From: Oxalobacteraceae bacterium
Lineage (GTDB): Bacteria; Pseudomonadota; Gammaproteobacteria; Burkholderiales; Burkholderiaceae_D
Assembly: GCA_013284265.1 (NCBI GenBank)
Contig: JABTBR010000006.1
Coordinates: 108,727-172,726, forward strand
DNA length: 64,000 nucleotides
Direction of reading: 5' to 3'
This document shows, in pieces, positions 1 to 9,677 of this stretch (position 1 is the stretch's first letter; each line of letters begins with the position of its first letter). The notes below the pieces were generated by a model, which was not told the DNA's origin, made no database searches, and saw nothing but the letters and a program-made list of their open reading frames with translations. Both the position numbers and the translations under genes were made by a program.

Positions 1-2574
1 AGGAAGGGACTGATCTCGGCCCCGATCAAGGGCCTCAGCAGCGGGCGGCCGCTGGTGGTGGTGACCGCGCCGGTGCTCGACGCCCGGGGCGAGGTGGTGC
101 TGGTGCTGACCGGCGTGATCAATCTGCTGCAATCGAAGCTGCTCGAACCGCTGGGTGATCTGCAGCCCGGCCGCAGCGGCTATATCTTCATCATGGCGCC
201 GGACGGCCGCCTGATCAGTCACCCGGACAAGAGCCGCATATTGGAACAGGTCGCGCCGGCCAGTTCGGCCATGCGCGTGGCGCTGAGCGACTTCAATGGC
301 TGGCGCCAGGCCGAGGAGCAGGGCGGCAGTCCCGGCATCTACGCCTATAAACACCTGGCCACCACGGGCTGGCTGGTGGCCAGCCGCTTTCCGGTGGACG
401 AGGCGCTCGGGCCGTTGATCGGCCAGCGCCGCGAGGTGACGGCGGCGGTGGCGCTGGTCGCGCTGATCGCTGGGCTGGTGGCCTGGTTCGGCGCGCGCCG
501 CCTGTTGCAGCCGCTGGAGCTGCTGCGCCAGCACATCGCCGATATCCGCAGCAGCGGCGCGAACATCGCCGGCCTGCAGCTGCAGCGCAACGATGAAATC
601 GGAGAACTCGGCGGCGCCTTCTTCCACCTGACCGCCGAACGCGAACAGGCGCAGGCGCGCACCCGCGACAGCGAGCAACTGATACGCACCATCCTCGATC
701 GCGCGCCGGACGCCTTTGTCAGTTGCGACAGCAAGGGTATCGTGCAGGAGTGGAATTCCCAGGCCGAACAGATGTTCGGCTGGCGCCGCGAGGAAGTGCT
801 GGGACGCGATATCGCCGAGGTGATCATTCCCGAACGGATGCGCGCCGGCCACCACGCCGGCATGTTCGGTTTTGCCCGCACCGGCAGCGGCAACATCATC
901 AACACGCGGGTGCGGGTGCCGGCCCGGCACCGCGACGGCCACGAGATCCCGGTCGAGCTGTCGGTCGGCTCGCTGCGCACCGATGCCGGTTATCTGGCTA
1001 CCGCCTTTATCCATGACGTGTCCGAGCGCCTTGCCTACGAGGAGCGCATCGCCGCGCGCGAAAAGCATATCCGCATGATCGCCGACCACCTGCCGGCGCT
1101 GATCGCCTATCTGGACGCGGAGGCGCGCTTCCAGTTCAGTAATAGCCATTTCAGGCCGGTCTGGGGCATCGATCCGGCCAGCATGCTGGGCAAGACCGCG
1201 GCGGAAGCCTTCGGCGCGGTGGCCACGCCATGGATGGCCGATTTGCAGCAGGCGCTGCGCGGCCAGACCCTGCACTATGAACGCGAGACGCTGCGCGACG
1301 GCCGCACCGCCCACCTGATGATGGACCTGATTCCCGACATCGGCCAGGACGGGGCGGTGCGCGGTGTTTACTTGATGGGCATGGACATCACCGAGCGCAA
1401 GAACGCGGAGCTGCGCCAGGCCGCCAGCGAGCAGCGCGCCGAGGCGGCCAGCCGCGCCAAGAGCGAGTTCGTGGCCAATATGAGCCATGAGATCCGCACG
1501 CCGATGAACGCGGTGCTGGGCCTGGCCCACCTGCTGGGCAATACCGAACTGACCGCGGCGCAGCGCAAGTACCTGGAGATGATACTCGCGTCGGGCAATA
1601 ATCTGCTGCGCATCCTGAACGATATCCTGGATTTTTCCAAGATCGAGGCGGGGCGCATGGAATTGTCGCCGGTCGATTTCCGGCTCAGCGACGTGCTCAA
1701 CGCGATCTCCACCGTGATGACGCTCGACGCCGGCGCCAAGCAGCTGGCGCTGACGCTGGAGGTGGCGCCCGACGTGCCGCAGGCCCTGCACGGCGATGGC
1801 ATGCGCCTGCAGCAGGTGCTGACCAATCTGGTGTCGAACGCGATCAAATTCACCGAGCGCGGCGAGGTGGAGGTGCGGGTGCGGCTGGAGGATCAGGACG
1901 AACCGCGCAGCGGCGAGGCCAGTCTGCGCTTCATCGTGCGCGACACCGGCATCGGCATCACGCCGGAGCAGGCCGCGCGCCTGTTCTCGCCGTTTACCCA
2001 GGCAGATACCTCGACCACGCGGCGTTTCGGCGGCACCGGGCTGGGACTGGCCATCAGCCGCCAGCTGGCCACGCTGATGGGCGGCCGGCTGGCGATGCAC
2101 AGCGTGACGGGGCAGGGCAGCGAATTCGCGCTGACCGTGCCGCTGCGGGTGCGCGAAGTCAGCGGCGCGGAGGCCGGCGGGCCCCAGGATGGCGCGGTGC
2201 GGCTGGACCGCCACCGCCTGCTGCTGGTGGAGGACAATCTGCTGAACCAGGTGGTGGCGCGCGGCGTGCTCGAACATGCGGGGGCGCACGTGACGGTGGT
2301 CAGCAACGGCCGCGAGGCGGTCGACCTGCTGAGCAGCCAGCCCGACTGCGTGGATCTGGTGCTGATGGATGTGCAGATGCCGGTGATGGATGGCATGGAG
2401 GCGACCCGCCTGATTCGCGCCGAACTGGGCCTGACCCTGCCCATCCTGGCGATGACGGCCGGGGTGATGGAAAGCGAGCGCGAAAGCTGCCGTGCCGCCG
2501 GCATGAATGACTTCATCGGCAAGCCGCTCGATGTGCCGCAAATGCTGGACGCGATACGGCGTCATGCTGTGTGA
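1..2574 (+). CDS. Hybrid sensor histidine kinase/response regulator, 5' truncated by window edge
   Basis: The reading frame is open from base 1, so the true start lies upstream; 857 residues are visible. In order they show a Cache-like periplasmic sensing part (to about base 415), a transmembrane helix (about 425-490, AALVALIAGLVAWFG-like), a HAMP linker, two PAS domains (about 670-1020 and 1050-1400), HisKA with the phospho-acceptor His in the NMSHEIRTPMN motif (His codon 1486-1488), HATPase_c with the DTGIGI and GGTGLGL boxes, and a C-terminal receiver with phospho-acceptor Asp in LMDVQMPVMDG (codon 2368-2370). Such proteins autophosphorylate at His and pass phosphate to their own receiver. 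There is no output domain, so an external phosphotransfer partner is expected. The ligand is unknown. It ends about 140 bp before ureD and is probably unrelated to urease. Confidence 0.92.
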   Translation, partial: RKGLISAPIKGLSSGRPLVVVTAPVLDARGEVVLVLTGVINLLQSKLLEPLGDLQPGRSGYIFIMAPDGRLISHPDKSRILEQVAPASSAMRVALSDFNGWRQAEEQGGSPGIYAYKHLATTGWLVASRFPVDEALGPLIGQRREVTAAVALVALIAGLVAWFGARRLLQPLELLRQHIADIRSSGANIAGLQLQRNDEIGELGGAFFHLTAEREQAQARTRDSEQLIRTILDRAPDAFVSCDSKGIVQEWNSQAEQMFGWRREEVLGRDIAEVIIPERMRAGHHAGMFGFARTGSGNIINTRVRVPARHRDGHEIPVELSVGSLRTDAGYLATAFIHDVSERLAYEERIAAREKHIRMIADHLPALIAYLDAEARFQFSNSHFRPVWGIDPASMLGKTAAEAFGAVATPWMADLQQALRGQTLHYERETLRDGRTAHLMMDLIPDIGQDGAVRGVYLMGMDITERKNAELRQAASEQRAEAASRAKSEFVANMSHEIRTPMNAVLGLAHLLGNTELTAAQRKYLEMILASGNNLLRILNDILDFSKIEAGRMELSPVDFRLSDVLNAISTVMTLDAGAKQLALTLEVAPDVPQALHGDGMRLQQVLTNLVSNAIKFTERGEVEVRVRLEDQDEPRSGEASLRFIVRDTGIGITPEQAARLFSPFTQADTSTTRRFGGTGLGLAISRQLATLMGGRLAMHSVTGQGSEFALTVPLRVREVSGAEAGGPQDGAVRLDRHRLLLVEDNLLNQVVARGVLEHAGAHVTVVSNGREAVDLLSSQPDCVDLVLMDVQMPVMDGMEATRLIRAELGLTLPILAMTAGVMESERESCRAAGMNDFIGKPLDVPQMLDAIRRHAV

Positions 2575-2590
2575 GAATTGTTTTGGTTTT

Positions 2591-2607
2591 TGCACCATCA
2601 CGGTGCA
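2591..2607. promoter_or_regulatory. NtrC-type binding site 1 upstream of urease operon
   Basis: TGCACCATCACGGTGCA is a near-perfect inverted repeat. It matches the classical NtrC operator TGCACC-N4-TGGTGCA at all specified positions but one. It lies 58 bp upstream of the sigma-54 promoter at 2665, a usual spacing for an enhancer pair. NtrC control of urease under nitrogen limitation is established in other proteobacteria; here it is inferred from sequence alone. Confidence 0.75.
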
Positions 2608-2608
2608 T

Positions 2609-2625
2609 TGCCGCAGTTTGGTGCG
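2609..2625. promoter_or_regulatory. NtrC-type binding site 2 (weaker) upstream of urease operon
   Basis: TGCCGCAGTTTGGTGCG keeps one complete half-site (TTGGTGC) and a degenerate second half. Its centre is 18 bp from that of site 1, so the two sites lie on nearly the same helical face, as in tandem NtrC enhancers that bind two cooperating dimers. Confidence 0.55.
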
Positions 2626-2664
2626 GCCAACCCTGTTCAGGATAGTGAAACGCTAGCCCTGGCG

Positions 2665-2681
2665 TTGGCACGGGGTTTGCT
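2665..2681 (+). promoter_or_regulatory. Sigma-54 (-24/-12) promoter of urease operon
   Basis: TTGGCACGGGGTTTGCT is a full match to the RpoN consensus YTGGCACGRNNNTTGCW. The invariant GG (2667-2668) and GC (2679-2680) are separated by exactly 10 bp. The predicted transcription start is about 2691, roughly 22 bp before the ureD ATG at 2713. With the NtrC-type sites just upstream this predicts nitrogen-starvation induction of the whole operon. Confidence 0.85.
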
Positions 2682-2712
2682 TATACGTAGGGTCACCACC
2701 TGGATCATCCCT

Positions 2713-3570
2713 ATGCCCGATTGCACCGCAGCGCACACCACTCCTCCCGGCCAAAGTGCCTGGCAGGCCAGGCTCGCGCTCAAATTCGCAAACGATTGCG
2801 GCACCACCCGGCTGCTGGATAAATCCCATTTCGGCCCCTTGCGGGTGCAGAAGGCGCTGTACCCGGAAGGAACCAACCCCTGCCACGCCATCATCGTCCA
2901 TCCGCCGGGCGGGGTGGTGGGCGGCGACCAGTTGGCCATCGATGTGCAGGTGGGGGCCGGCGCCCAGGCTTTCCTGAGCACGCCGGGCGCGGCCAAGTGG
3001 TACAAGGCCAATGGCAAGGTCTCGCGCCAGCAGTTGCGCATCGCGCTGGAGGCCGGCGCGGCGCTCGAATGGCTGCCGCAGGAAACCATCTTCTTCAATC
3101 ATGCCGATGTGGTGCTGGAGCAGCAGATCGACATGGCGGCCGACGCCACTTACATCGGCTGCGAAATCCTGTGCATGGGCCGGCGCGCCTCCGGCGAAAC
3201 TTTCGACGCCGGCAAGGTCAGTCAGCGCACCCGGATTCGCCGTGGCGGAAAATTGCTGTGGTGGGAGCAGGGCGCCTTGCTGGGCGGCCAGTTGGCCAGT
3301 CCCCTGAACCTGAACCGCCATAGCGTGTGCGCCACCCTGATCGCCGTGGGCGCGACCGTGCCCGCCGCCACGCTGGCCGCGCTGCGTGAAGAACTGGGGC
3401 CCGATGCCGCGCGCAGCTGTGGTCTGACGCAAATGCGCGGCGTGCTGGTGGCGCGCCATCTGGGCGACGACAGCGAAGCCGCCCGCCATCTGATGCTGAC
3501 CGTGTGGCGCCACCTGCGCCCGCAACTGCTGGGCCGCGCGGCCGTGGTGCCGCGCATCTGGCAAACCTGA
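2713..3570 (+). CDS. ureD: Urease accessory protein UreD
   Basis: UreD (285 aa) is the scaffold that docks on apo-urease and recruits UreF and UreG for nickel insertion. The sequence has the family features [17 protein letters not shown] near residue 60 and [12 protein letters not shown] near residue 95. The length matches the family (about 270-290 aa). The frame is open back to a TTG at 2578, but that extension would cover the NtrC sites and the sigma-54 promoter, so the ATG at 2713 is chosen. It is the first gene of the operon and ends 11 bp before ureA. Confidence 0.93.
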   Translation: MPDCTAAHTTPPGQSAWQARLALKFANDCGTTRLLDKSHFGPLRVQKALYPEGTNPCHAIIVHPPGGVVGGDQLAIDVQVGAGAQAFLSTPGAAKWYKANGKVSRQQLRIALEAGAALEWLPQETIFFNHADVVLEQQIDMAADATYIGCEILCMGRRASGETFDAGKVSQRTRIRRGGKLLWWEQGALLGGQLASPLNLNRHSVCATLIAVGATVPAATLAALREELGPDAARSCGLTQMRGVLVARHLGDDSEAARHLMLTVWRHLRPQLLGRAAVVPRIWQT

Positions 3571-3581
3571 ATGGAACCCCA

Positions 3582-3884
3582 ATGGACCTGACTCCCCGCG
3601 AAAAAGACAAGCTGCTGATTTTTACCGCCGCGCTGCTGGCCGAACGCCGCAAGGCGCGCGGTCTCAAGCTCAACTACCCGGAGGCGGTGGCGCTGATCAG
3701 CGCCGCCATCATGGAAGGCGCGCGCGATGGCCGCACCGTGGCCGAACTGATGTCGGAAGGCGCAAAGATTTTGAGCCGGGCCGACGTCATGGACGGCATC
3801 GCCGAAATGATCCCGGACATCCAGGTGGAGGCCACCTTCCCGGACGGGACCAAGCTGGTGACGGTGCATCATCCGATTCCATGA
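3582..3884 (+). CDS. ureA: Urease gamma subunit
   Basis: This 100-aa protein starts [14 protein letters not shown] and is typical of a separate (unfused) gamma subunit. It carries the conserved [11 protein letters not shown] and GRTVAELM segments and ends VTVHHPIP. It assembles with UreB and UreC into the (alpha-beta-gamma)3 urease that hydrolyses urea to ammonia and carbamate in the cytoplasm. ureA is normally followed directly by ureB; here 266 bp containing a palindromic repeat intervene. Confidence 0.96.
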   Translation: MDLTPREKDKLLIFTAALLAERRKARGLKLNYPEAVALISAAIMEGARDGRTVAELMSEGAKILSRADVMDGIAEMIPDIQVEATFPDGTKLVTVHHPIP

Positions 3885-3935
3885 ACACATCCAGCGTGAA
3901 GATTGCTGACTTTGCGGGCCGGCGGCTGCGGCTTG

Positions 3936-4034
3936 AACCCACGGCAAAGAGCCGGGGTCTGACCCTGGGGTCCGGAGAGGGGCTGCGCCCCGCCTGTCCC
4001 GATGGGACAGGCCCCCAGGGTTACGCCCTGGGTT
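3936..4034. repeat. Interspersed nested palindrome, copy A (between ureA and ureB)
   Basis: The element begins AACCCACGGCAAAGAGCCGG and ends CGCCCTGGGTT, so its outer arms are inverted repeats. Inside are GGGGCTGCGCCCC and TGTCCCGATGGGACA hairpins. The same arms and core recur at 8764, 28233 and 47136. In this copy the left arm has the same orientation as in the 28233 copy but the core is reversed. About 25 bp of left flank (GCGGGCCGGCGGC...) is also shared with the 47136 and 63990 copies. It is the only copy inside an operon. Confidence 0.85.
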
Positions 4035-4150
4035 TTATCGACTGCGTCGCGCTACCGCGCCGACGCAGCCAAACGAACGCACCGGCAGCCCACGCGGCCG
4101 CTGGCGCCCGAGCTTTTCATTGTATTACCCAGTATTGAACGGAGACCATC

Positions 4151-4477
4151 ATGACCCCAGGCGAATATCTACTCGAAGAAGGCGAAATCGGCCTCAATGT
4201 CGGGCGCGAAACGGCGTCCGTGACCGTGCACAATCGCGGCGACCGGCCGATCCAGGTCGGTTCGCACTTCCATTTTTTCGAAGTCAATCCGGCCCTGCAT
4301 TTCGAGCGCTGGCGTGCCTATGGCATGCGCCTGAATATCGCGGCCGGCACCGCCGTGCGCTTCGAGCCGGGCCAGCAGCGCACCATCGAGCTGGTCAAGC
4401 TGGCCGGCGAACAGAAGGTGTTCGGCTTTAACGGCGCCGTCAACGGCAAACTGCAGGCCAACCCACCCAAAGGCTGA
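4151..4477 (+). CDS. ureB: Urease beta subunit
   Basis: This 108-aa beta subunit starts [13 protein letters not shown] and has the conserved [20 protein letters not shown] and [17 protein letters not shown] segments. It is the small structural subunit that packs on UreC. An AACGGAGACC Shine-Dalgarno region sits just before the ATG. It ends one base before ureC, so the two are probably coupled. Length is normal for bacterial UreB. Confidence 0.96.
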   Translation: MTPGEYLLEEGEIGLNVGRETASVTVHNRGDRPIQVGSHFHFFEVNPALHFERWRAYGMRLNIAAGTAVRFEPGQQRTIELVKLAGEQKVFGFNGAVNGKLQANPPKG

Positions 4478-4478
4478 C

Positions 4479-6179
<1,701 letters not shown>

Positions 6180-6189
6180 GTTGAATATC

Positions 6190-6699
6190 ATGTTGACACT
6201 GCATACCAAGATCGACCACGCCGACACCATCGCCGCGCAACTGGTGCTGCCTTACGAGCTGCGCGAAAAATGCCGCCTGCGCGCCATCCTGAGTACCGGC
6301 GAGGACGTGGCCGTATTCACCGTGCGCGGCACGGTGCTGCGCGACGGCGACCTGCTGACGGGCGAGGACAGGCGCGTGGTGCAGGTGGTGGCCGCGCCGG
6401 AAGCGACCTACAAGGTCACTTGCGCCGACGCCCACAGCTTGCTGCGCTGCGCTTTCCACCTGGGGAACCGTCATACGCAAGCCCACGTGGGTGATGGCTT
6501 CCTGCGCATCCGCGCCGATCCGGTGCTGCGCGACATGCTGGCCGGCCTGGGCGCGCAGGTGGAGGCCGAGCAGGCCCCCTTCGAGCCGGAATCGGGCGCT
6601 TACGGCGGCGGCCATGGCCACCATGGCGACGACGGCCACCATCCATTGGCGCCGATTCCGCTGCGCCAGCGCATCCACCGTCCCGGCGACGCCGCCTGA
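6190..6699 (+). CDS. ureE: Urease accessory protein UreE (nickel chaperone)
   Basis: The ATG at 6190 gives MLTLHTKIDHADT, the usual UreE N-terminus, and a 169-aa protein. UreE dimers hand Ni(II) to the UreG/UreF/UreD complex. The metal-site HLGNRHTQAHV segment is present (about residues 92-102). The C-terminus holds a histidine-rich tail (GHGHHGDDGHH), as in nickel-storing UreE variants. The stop overlaps the ureF start (TGATG), implying translational coupling. Confidence 0.94.
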   Translation: MLTLHTKIDHADTIAAQLVLPYELREKCRLRAILSTGEDVAVFTVRGTVLRDGDLLTGEDRRVVQVVAAPEATYKVTCADAHSLLRCAFHLGNRHTQAHVGDGFLRIRADPVLRDMLAGLGAQVEAEQAPFEPESGAYGGGHGHHGDDGHHPLAPIPLRQRIHRPGDAA

Positions 6700-7379
6700 T
6701 GCAGGCCGCCGCGCTGCTGCATCTGCTGCAGTTCGCCAGTCCGGCGCTGCCGATCGGCGCCTACAGCTATTCGCAGGGGCTGGAGACGGCACTGGAACGC
6801 GGCATCGTGCGCGATGCGGAGACGGCGCGCAGCTGGATCGTCCAGCATCTGCACGAGGTGGTGGCGCAATGGGAAGCGCCCGTGTGCTGGCGCCTGATGC
6901 GCGCCTTTGCCGCGCGCGATGTCCAGGCCGTGGCGGAATGGAGCGAGCGTTTCATCGCCTCGCGCGACAGTGCCGAATTCCGCGCCGAGACCATCCAGAT
7001 GGGCTTTTCGCTGACCCGGCTGATCGCCGAGCTGGGCATCGCCGAGCCGGCCATGCTGGCGCTGCTGCAGGAGGCGCCGGAAGTGGCGCTGCCCACCGCC
7101 TTTGCCTGCGCCGTCGATGCGCTGGCCATTCCGCACGAGGCGGCGCTGCTGGCCATGCTGTTCGCCTGGGCCGAGAACCAGGTGCTGGTGTGTGTGAAAT
7201 CCGTGCCGCTGGGGCAGGTGGCGGGCCAGCGCCTGCTGCTGTCGCTGCGGCCCGAACTGGAGGCAGCCGCGCGCCATGCGCAGACGGTTGCCGATGACGA
7301 TATGTCCAACTGGTCACCCGGCCTGTCGCTGCTGGCTATGCAGCACGAAGTGCAGTACAGCCGGCTGTACCGATCCTGA
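6699..7379 (+). CDS. ureF: Urease accessory protein UreF
   Basis: This 226-aa protein has the UreF hallmarks [21 protein letters not shown] at the N-terminus (residues 7-27) and [25 protein letters not shown] at the C-terminus. UreF bridges UreD and UreG and gates GTP hydrolysis during nickel delivery. Its start overlaps the ureE stop by one base and it ends 13 bp before ureG. Confidence 0.95.
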   Translation: MQAAALLHLLQFASPALPIGAYSYSQGLETALERGIVRDAETARSWIVQHLHEVVAQWEAPVCWRLMRAFAARDVQAVAEWSERFIASRDSAEFRAETIQMGFSLTRLIAELGIAEPAMLALLQEAPEVALPTAFACAVDALAIPHEAALLAMLFAWAENQVLVCVKSVPLGQVAGQRLLLSLRPELEAAARHAQTVADDDMSNWSPGLSLLAMQHEVQYSRLYRS

Positions 7380-7392
7380 GAAAGAAACGATC

Positions 7393-8052
7393 ATGAATCC
7401 CATTCATCCCGCAACAACGTCGAACCCGCTGCGCGTGGGCATAGGCGGCCCGGTCGGCTCCGGCAAGACCGCGCTGTGCGAAATGCTGTGCAAGGGCATG
7501 CGCGACCATTACGACATGGCCGTGATCACCAACGACATCTACACCAAGGAAGACATGGAGATCCTGCTGCGCGCCGATGCGCTGCCGGCCGAACGCTTGA
7601 TGGGTGTGGAGACGGGCGGCTGTCCGCACACGGCGATCCGCGAGGATGCCTCGATCAATCTGGAAGCGATCGCGCGCATGCAGGCCGATTTCCCCAACCT
7701 CGACCTGATCCTGGTGGAGTCGGGCGGCGACAACCTGGCCGCCACCTTCAGTCCCGAGCTGTCGGACCTGACCATCTATGTGATCGATGTGGCCGGCGGC
7801 GAGAAGATCCCGCGCAAGGGCGGCCCGGGCATCACCCGTTCCGATCTGCTGATCATCAACAAGACCGATCTGGCGCCGCATGTGGGCGCCAACCTGGACA
7901 TCATGGCCAGCGACGCCAAGCGTATGCGCGGCGAGCGGCCCTTCATCTTCACCAATCTGCGCAGCGGCGACGGCGTGGCCGGCGTGATTGACTTCATCCG
8001 GGAACAGGGCCTGCTGGGCCAGGCCCCTACTTTTGCCAGGGAGGCTACATGA
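7393..8052 (+). CDS. ureG: Urease accessory GTPase UreG
   Basis: UreG (219 aa) is the SIMIBI-class GTPase that powers nickel insertion. The P-loop [11 protein letters not shown] lies at residues 18-28, followed by the ESGGDNL switch, the metal-binding CPH motif ([11 protein letters not shown]) and the NKTDLA guanine-specificity motif. The ATG at 7393 follows AGAAACGATC. Its stop overlaps the next gene by four bases (ATGA). Confidence 0.97.
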   Translation: MNPIHPATTSNPLRVGIGGPVGSGKTALCEMLCKGMRDHYDMAVITNDIYTKEDMEILLRADALPAERLMGVETGGCPHTAIREDASINLEAIARMQADFPNLDLILVESGGDNLAATFSPELSDLTIYVIDVAGGEKIPRKGGPGITRSDLLIINKTDLAPHVGANLDIMASDAKRMRGERPFIFTNLRSGDGVAGVIDFIREQGLLGQAPTFAREAT

Positions 8053-8714
8053 AACGAGATAAAAATATCGTAAGCGGCATCGTCACCAGTGTCGATGGCG
8101 GCCAGGCAAGTGGCGGAATCCGCGGCGTCGTCGGCACTCGCGTCGCCACTGGAGCCAGCGCCCGCCTTGTCACCGGCGCGTTCGCGCTGGCCTGTGCGTT
8201 GACCGCCATCCCCGCTGCGGCGCATGTGCAGGCCGGAGCGCACGCGCATGGCTTCCTCGACGGCCTGCTGCATCCGCTGACCGGGATCGATCATTTTCTG
8301 GCGCTGGCGGCTGTGGGGGTGTGGAGTGTGCGCCAGCCACAGGCGCGCGGCTTGCCGGCCGTGTTCATGGCGGCGCTGCTGCTGGGCGTACTTGGTGGCG
8401 TGGCGGGCTTGCAGGTGCCGGGGCTGGAGCTGGGGATCGCGCTGACGGTGGCCGCGCTGGGCTGCATGGTGGCCCTGGCGGCGCGCCTGCCGAAGGCGGC
8501 TGGCGCGGCGATGGTGGCCGCCTTCGCCTTCCTGCACGGGAATGCGCATGGCCATGAGTTGCCAGCGGTGGCCAGCACGGCTGGCATGCTGCTCGCGTCG
8601 GCGCTGGTGATGGCTGGTGCGCGCATGCTGGGCCGGGTCGGCCCGGATGTCGTGAGTCGCGCCTTGGGGGTGATGATCGCCAGTGCTGGCCTGTGGCTGA
8701 TGGGGCTGAACTAA
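8049..8714 (+). CDS. ureJ: HupE/UreJ family membrane protein, putative nickel permease
   Basis: The product (221 aa) has the HupE/UreJ signature [12 protein letters not shown] after a predicted export signal, and [10 protein letters not shown] in a later helix; these His/Asp residues are proposed metal ligands. About six hydrophobic helices follow. Family members import nickel for hydrogenase or urease. Overlap with ureG (ATGA) and the operon context support nickel uptake for urease. The N-terminus, about 50 residues before the HAHG motif, is longer than usual, so an internal start is possible. Confidence 0.85.
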   Translation: MKRDKNIVSGIVTSVDGGQASGGIRGVVGTRVATGASARLVTGAFALACALTAIPAAAHVQAGAHAHGFLDGLLHPLTGIDHFLALAAVGVWSVRQPQARGLPAVFMAALLLGVLGGVAGLQVPGLELGIALTVAALGCMVALAARLPKAAGAAMVAAFAFLHGNAHGHELPAVASTAGMLLASALVMAGARMLGRVGPDVVSRALGVMIASAGLWLMGLN

Positions 8715-8731
8715 GCGCGCTGGAGACTTAG

Positions 8732-8753
8732 AACCCAAGGCAAAGAGCCGGGG
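8732..8753. repeat. Isolated left arm of the palindromic repeat family
   Basis: AACCCAAGGCAAAGAGCCGG matches the left arm of the family with one substitution, and nothing else of the element follows. It lies 10 bp from a second, more complete copy at 8764, suggesting a partial duplication or decay. Confidence 0.7.
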
Positions 8754-8763
8754 AATGCCTTAG

Positions 8764-8826
8764 AACCCACGGCAAAGAGCCGGGGTCTGACCCGCCGGGT
8801 CAGACCCCAGGGTTGCGCCGTGGGTT
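8764..8826. repeat. Interspersed nested palindrome, copy B (short, core deleted)
   Basis: The arms AACCCACGGCAAAGAGCCGG and CCAGGGTTGCGCCGTGGGTT enclose GGGTCTGACCCGCCGGGTC. The left GGGGTCTGACCC and right GGGTCAGACCCC therefore form a perfect internal palindrome. The GC-rich central hairpins of the ~100-bp copies are missing. It sits between the 3' ends of ureJ and the oppositely oriented acyltransferase and could act as a bidirectional transcription stop. Confidence 0.85.
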
Positions 8827-8838
8827 TACAAACAAAAG

Positions 8839-9459
8839 CTATTTCGCCGGCCGCTCTTCGGCACGGCGTTCGGCCAGGATAATCGGCGCCGCATCCTTGG
8901 GATACAGCCCCAGATGCCCCTCGAAACCGGCGCGCAAGGCGGCCAGGTCTTCCTCCAGATTCCCGGTCAGGTGCACATGGTCCACCAGTCCGAGCAGCTT
9001 GTTCGGATAATCGATATACACCAGCACCAGCGGCACCTTGGCCTCCAGCGCCAGATGGTAAAACCCGCTCTTCCAGTTGGGCCGGTAGCCGCGCGTGCCT
9101 TCCGGCGTGATGCCGACCCAGTACCAGTCGGCGGCGTTCATGCGCGCCGCCTGCGATTTGATGGTGCCGCTGGGCGTACCGCGTTCCACCGGCTCGCCGC
9201 CCATGCGGGTAAACCATTTGCCCAGTGGCGACTTGAACAGCGAGTCCTTGGCCAGCCAGCGGAACGGCAGGTTCAGCGCCCATTTGCCGACCAGGCCGAT
9301 AATGAAATCCCAGTTCGAGGTATGCGGGTAAATCACGCAAATGCCGCGCGGGCCGGGCAGGGGACGGAACAGCATGCGCCAGCCGAACAGGCCGAGGGTA
9401 CGCAGCGCCAGTCTTTGGCCCCAGTGGGGCAGATCTTTCGGCTGCAGCAGGTGTTCCAT
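8839..9459 (-). CDS. 1-acylglycerol-3-phosphate acyltransferase-like (PlsC family)
   Basis: This 206-aa protein has the PlsC/LPLAT motif I in the variant HTSNWD (H-X4-D type catalytic dyad, about residue 49) and the phosphate-binding PEGTR motif about 75 residues later. Family members acylate lysophosphatidate or related glycerolipids at the inner membrane. The start at 9459 (MEHLLQPKDL) is preceded by AAGGACGGGATACAT; an upstream in-frame ATG at 9540 lacks such a site. It is monocistronic. The exact acyl acceptor cannot be told from sequence. Confidence 0.85.
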   Translation of the reverse strand: MEHLLQPKDLPHWGQRLALRTLGLFGWRMLFRPLPGPRGICVIYPHTSNWDFIIGLVGKWALNLPFRWLAKDSLFKSPLGKWFTRMGGEPVERGTPSGTIKSQAARMNAADWYWVGITPEGTRGYRPNWKSGFYHLALEAKVPLVLVYIDYPNKLLGLVDHVHLTGNLEEDLAALRAGFEGHLGLYPKDAAPIILAERRAEERPAK

Positions 9460-9677
9460 ATGTATCCCGTCCTTGTTATTTTGTATTCTCATCACTATTG
9501 ACAGGCTGCTATTTACCTGGCCAAAAAACCGCGCACGCATTCTAGCCGGGCGCTACCGGGGCGGCAAGCTTTACCTTGCGCTTGGCCTTGATCAAAGGTG
9601 TGCTGAGAACGTCCCATTATCCCCCTTGTCCAATCTGACAGGCCGCTCTGCGGCACACGAACAGAACAGGGATCGCG

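Noticed and set aside
2578..2712. Extended ureD start at TTG 2578
   Set aside because: The extension would translate across two NtrC-type sites and the sigma-54 promoter and adds residues not found in UreD.
3881..4138. 85-codon frame overlapping the ureA stop
   Set aside because: The ATGA overlap looks like coupling, but most of the frame runs through the palindromic repeat and the product resembles nothing.
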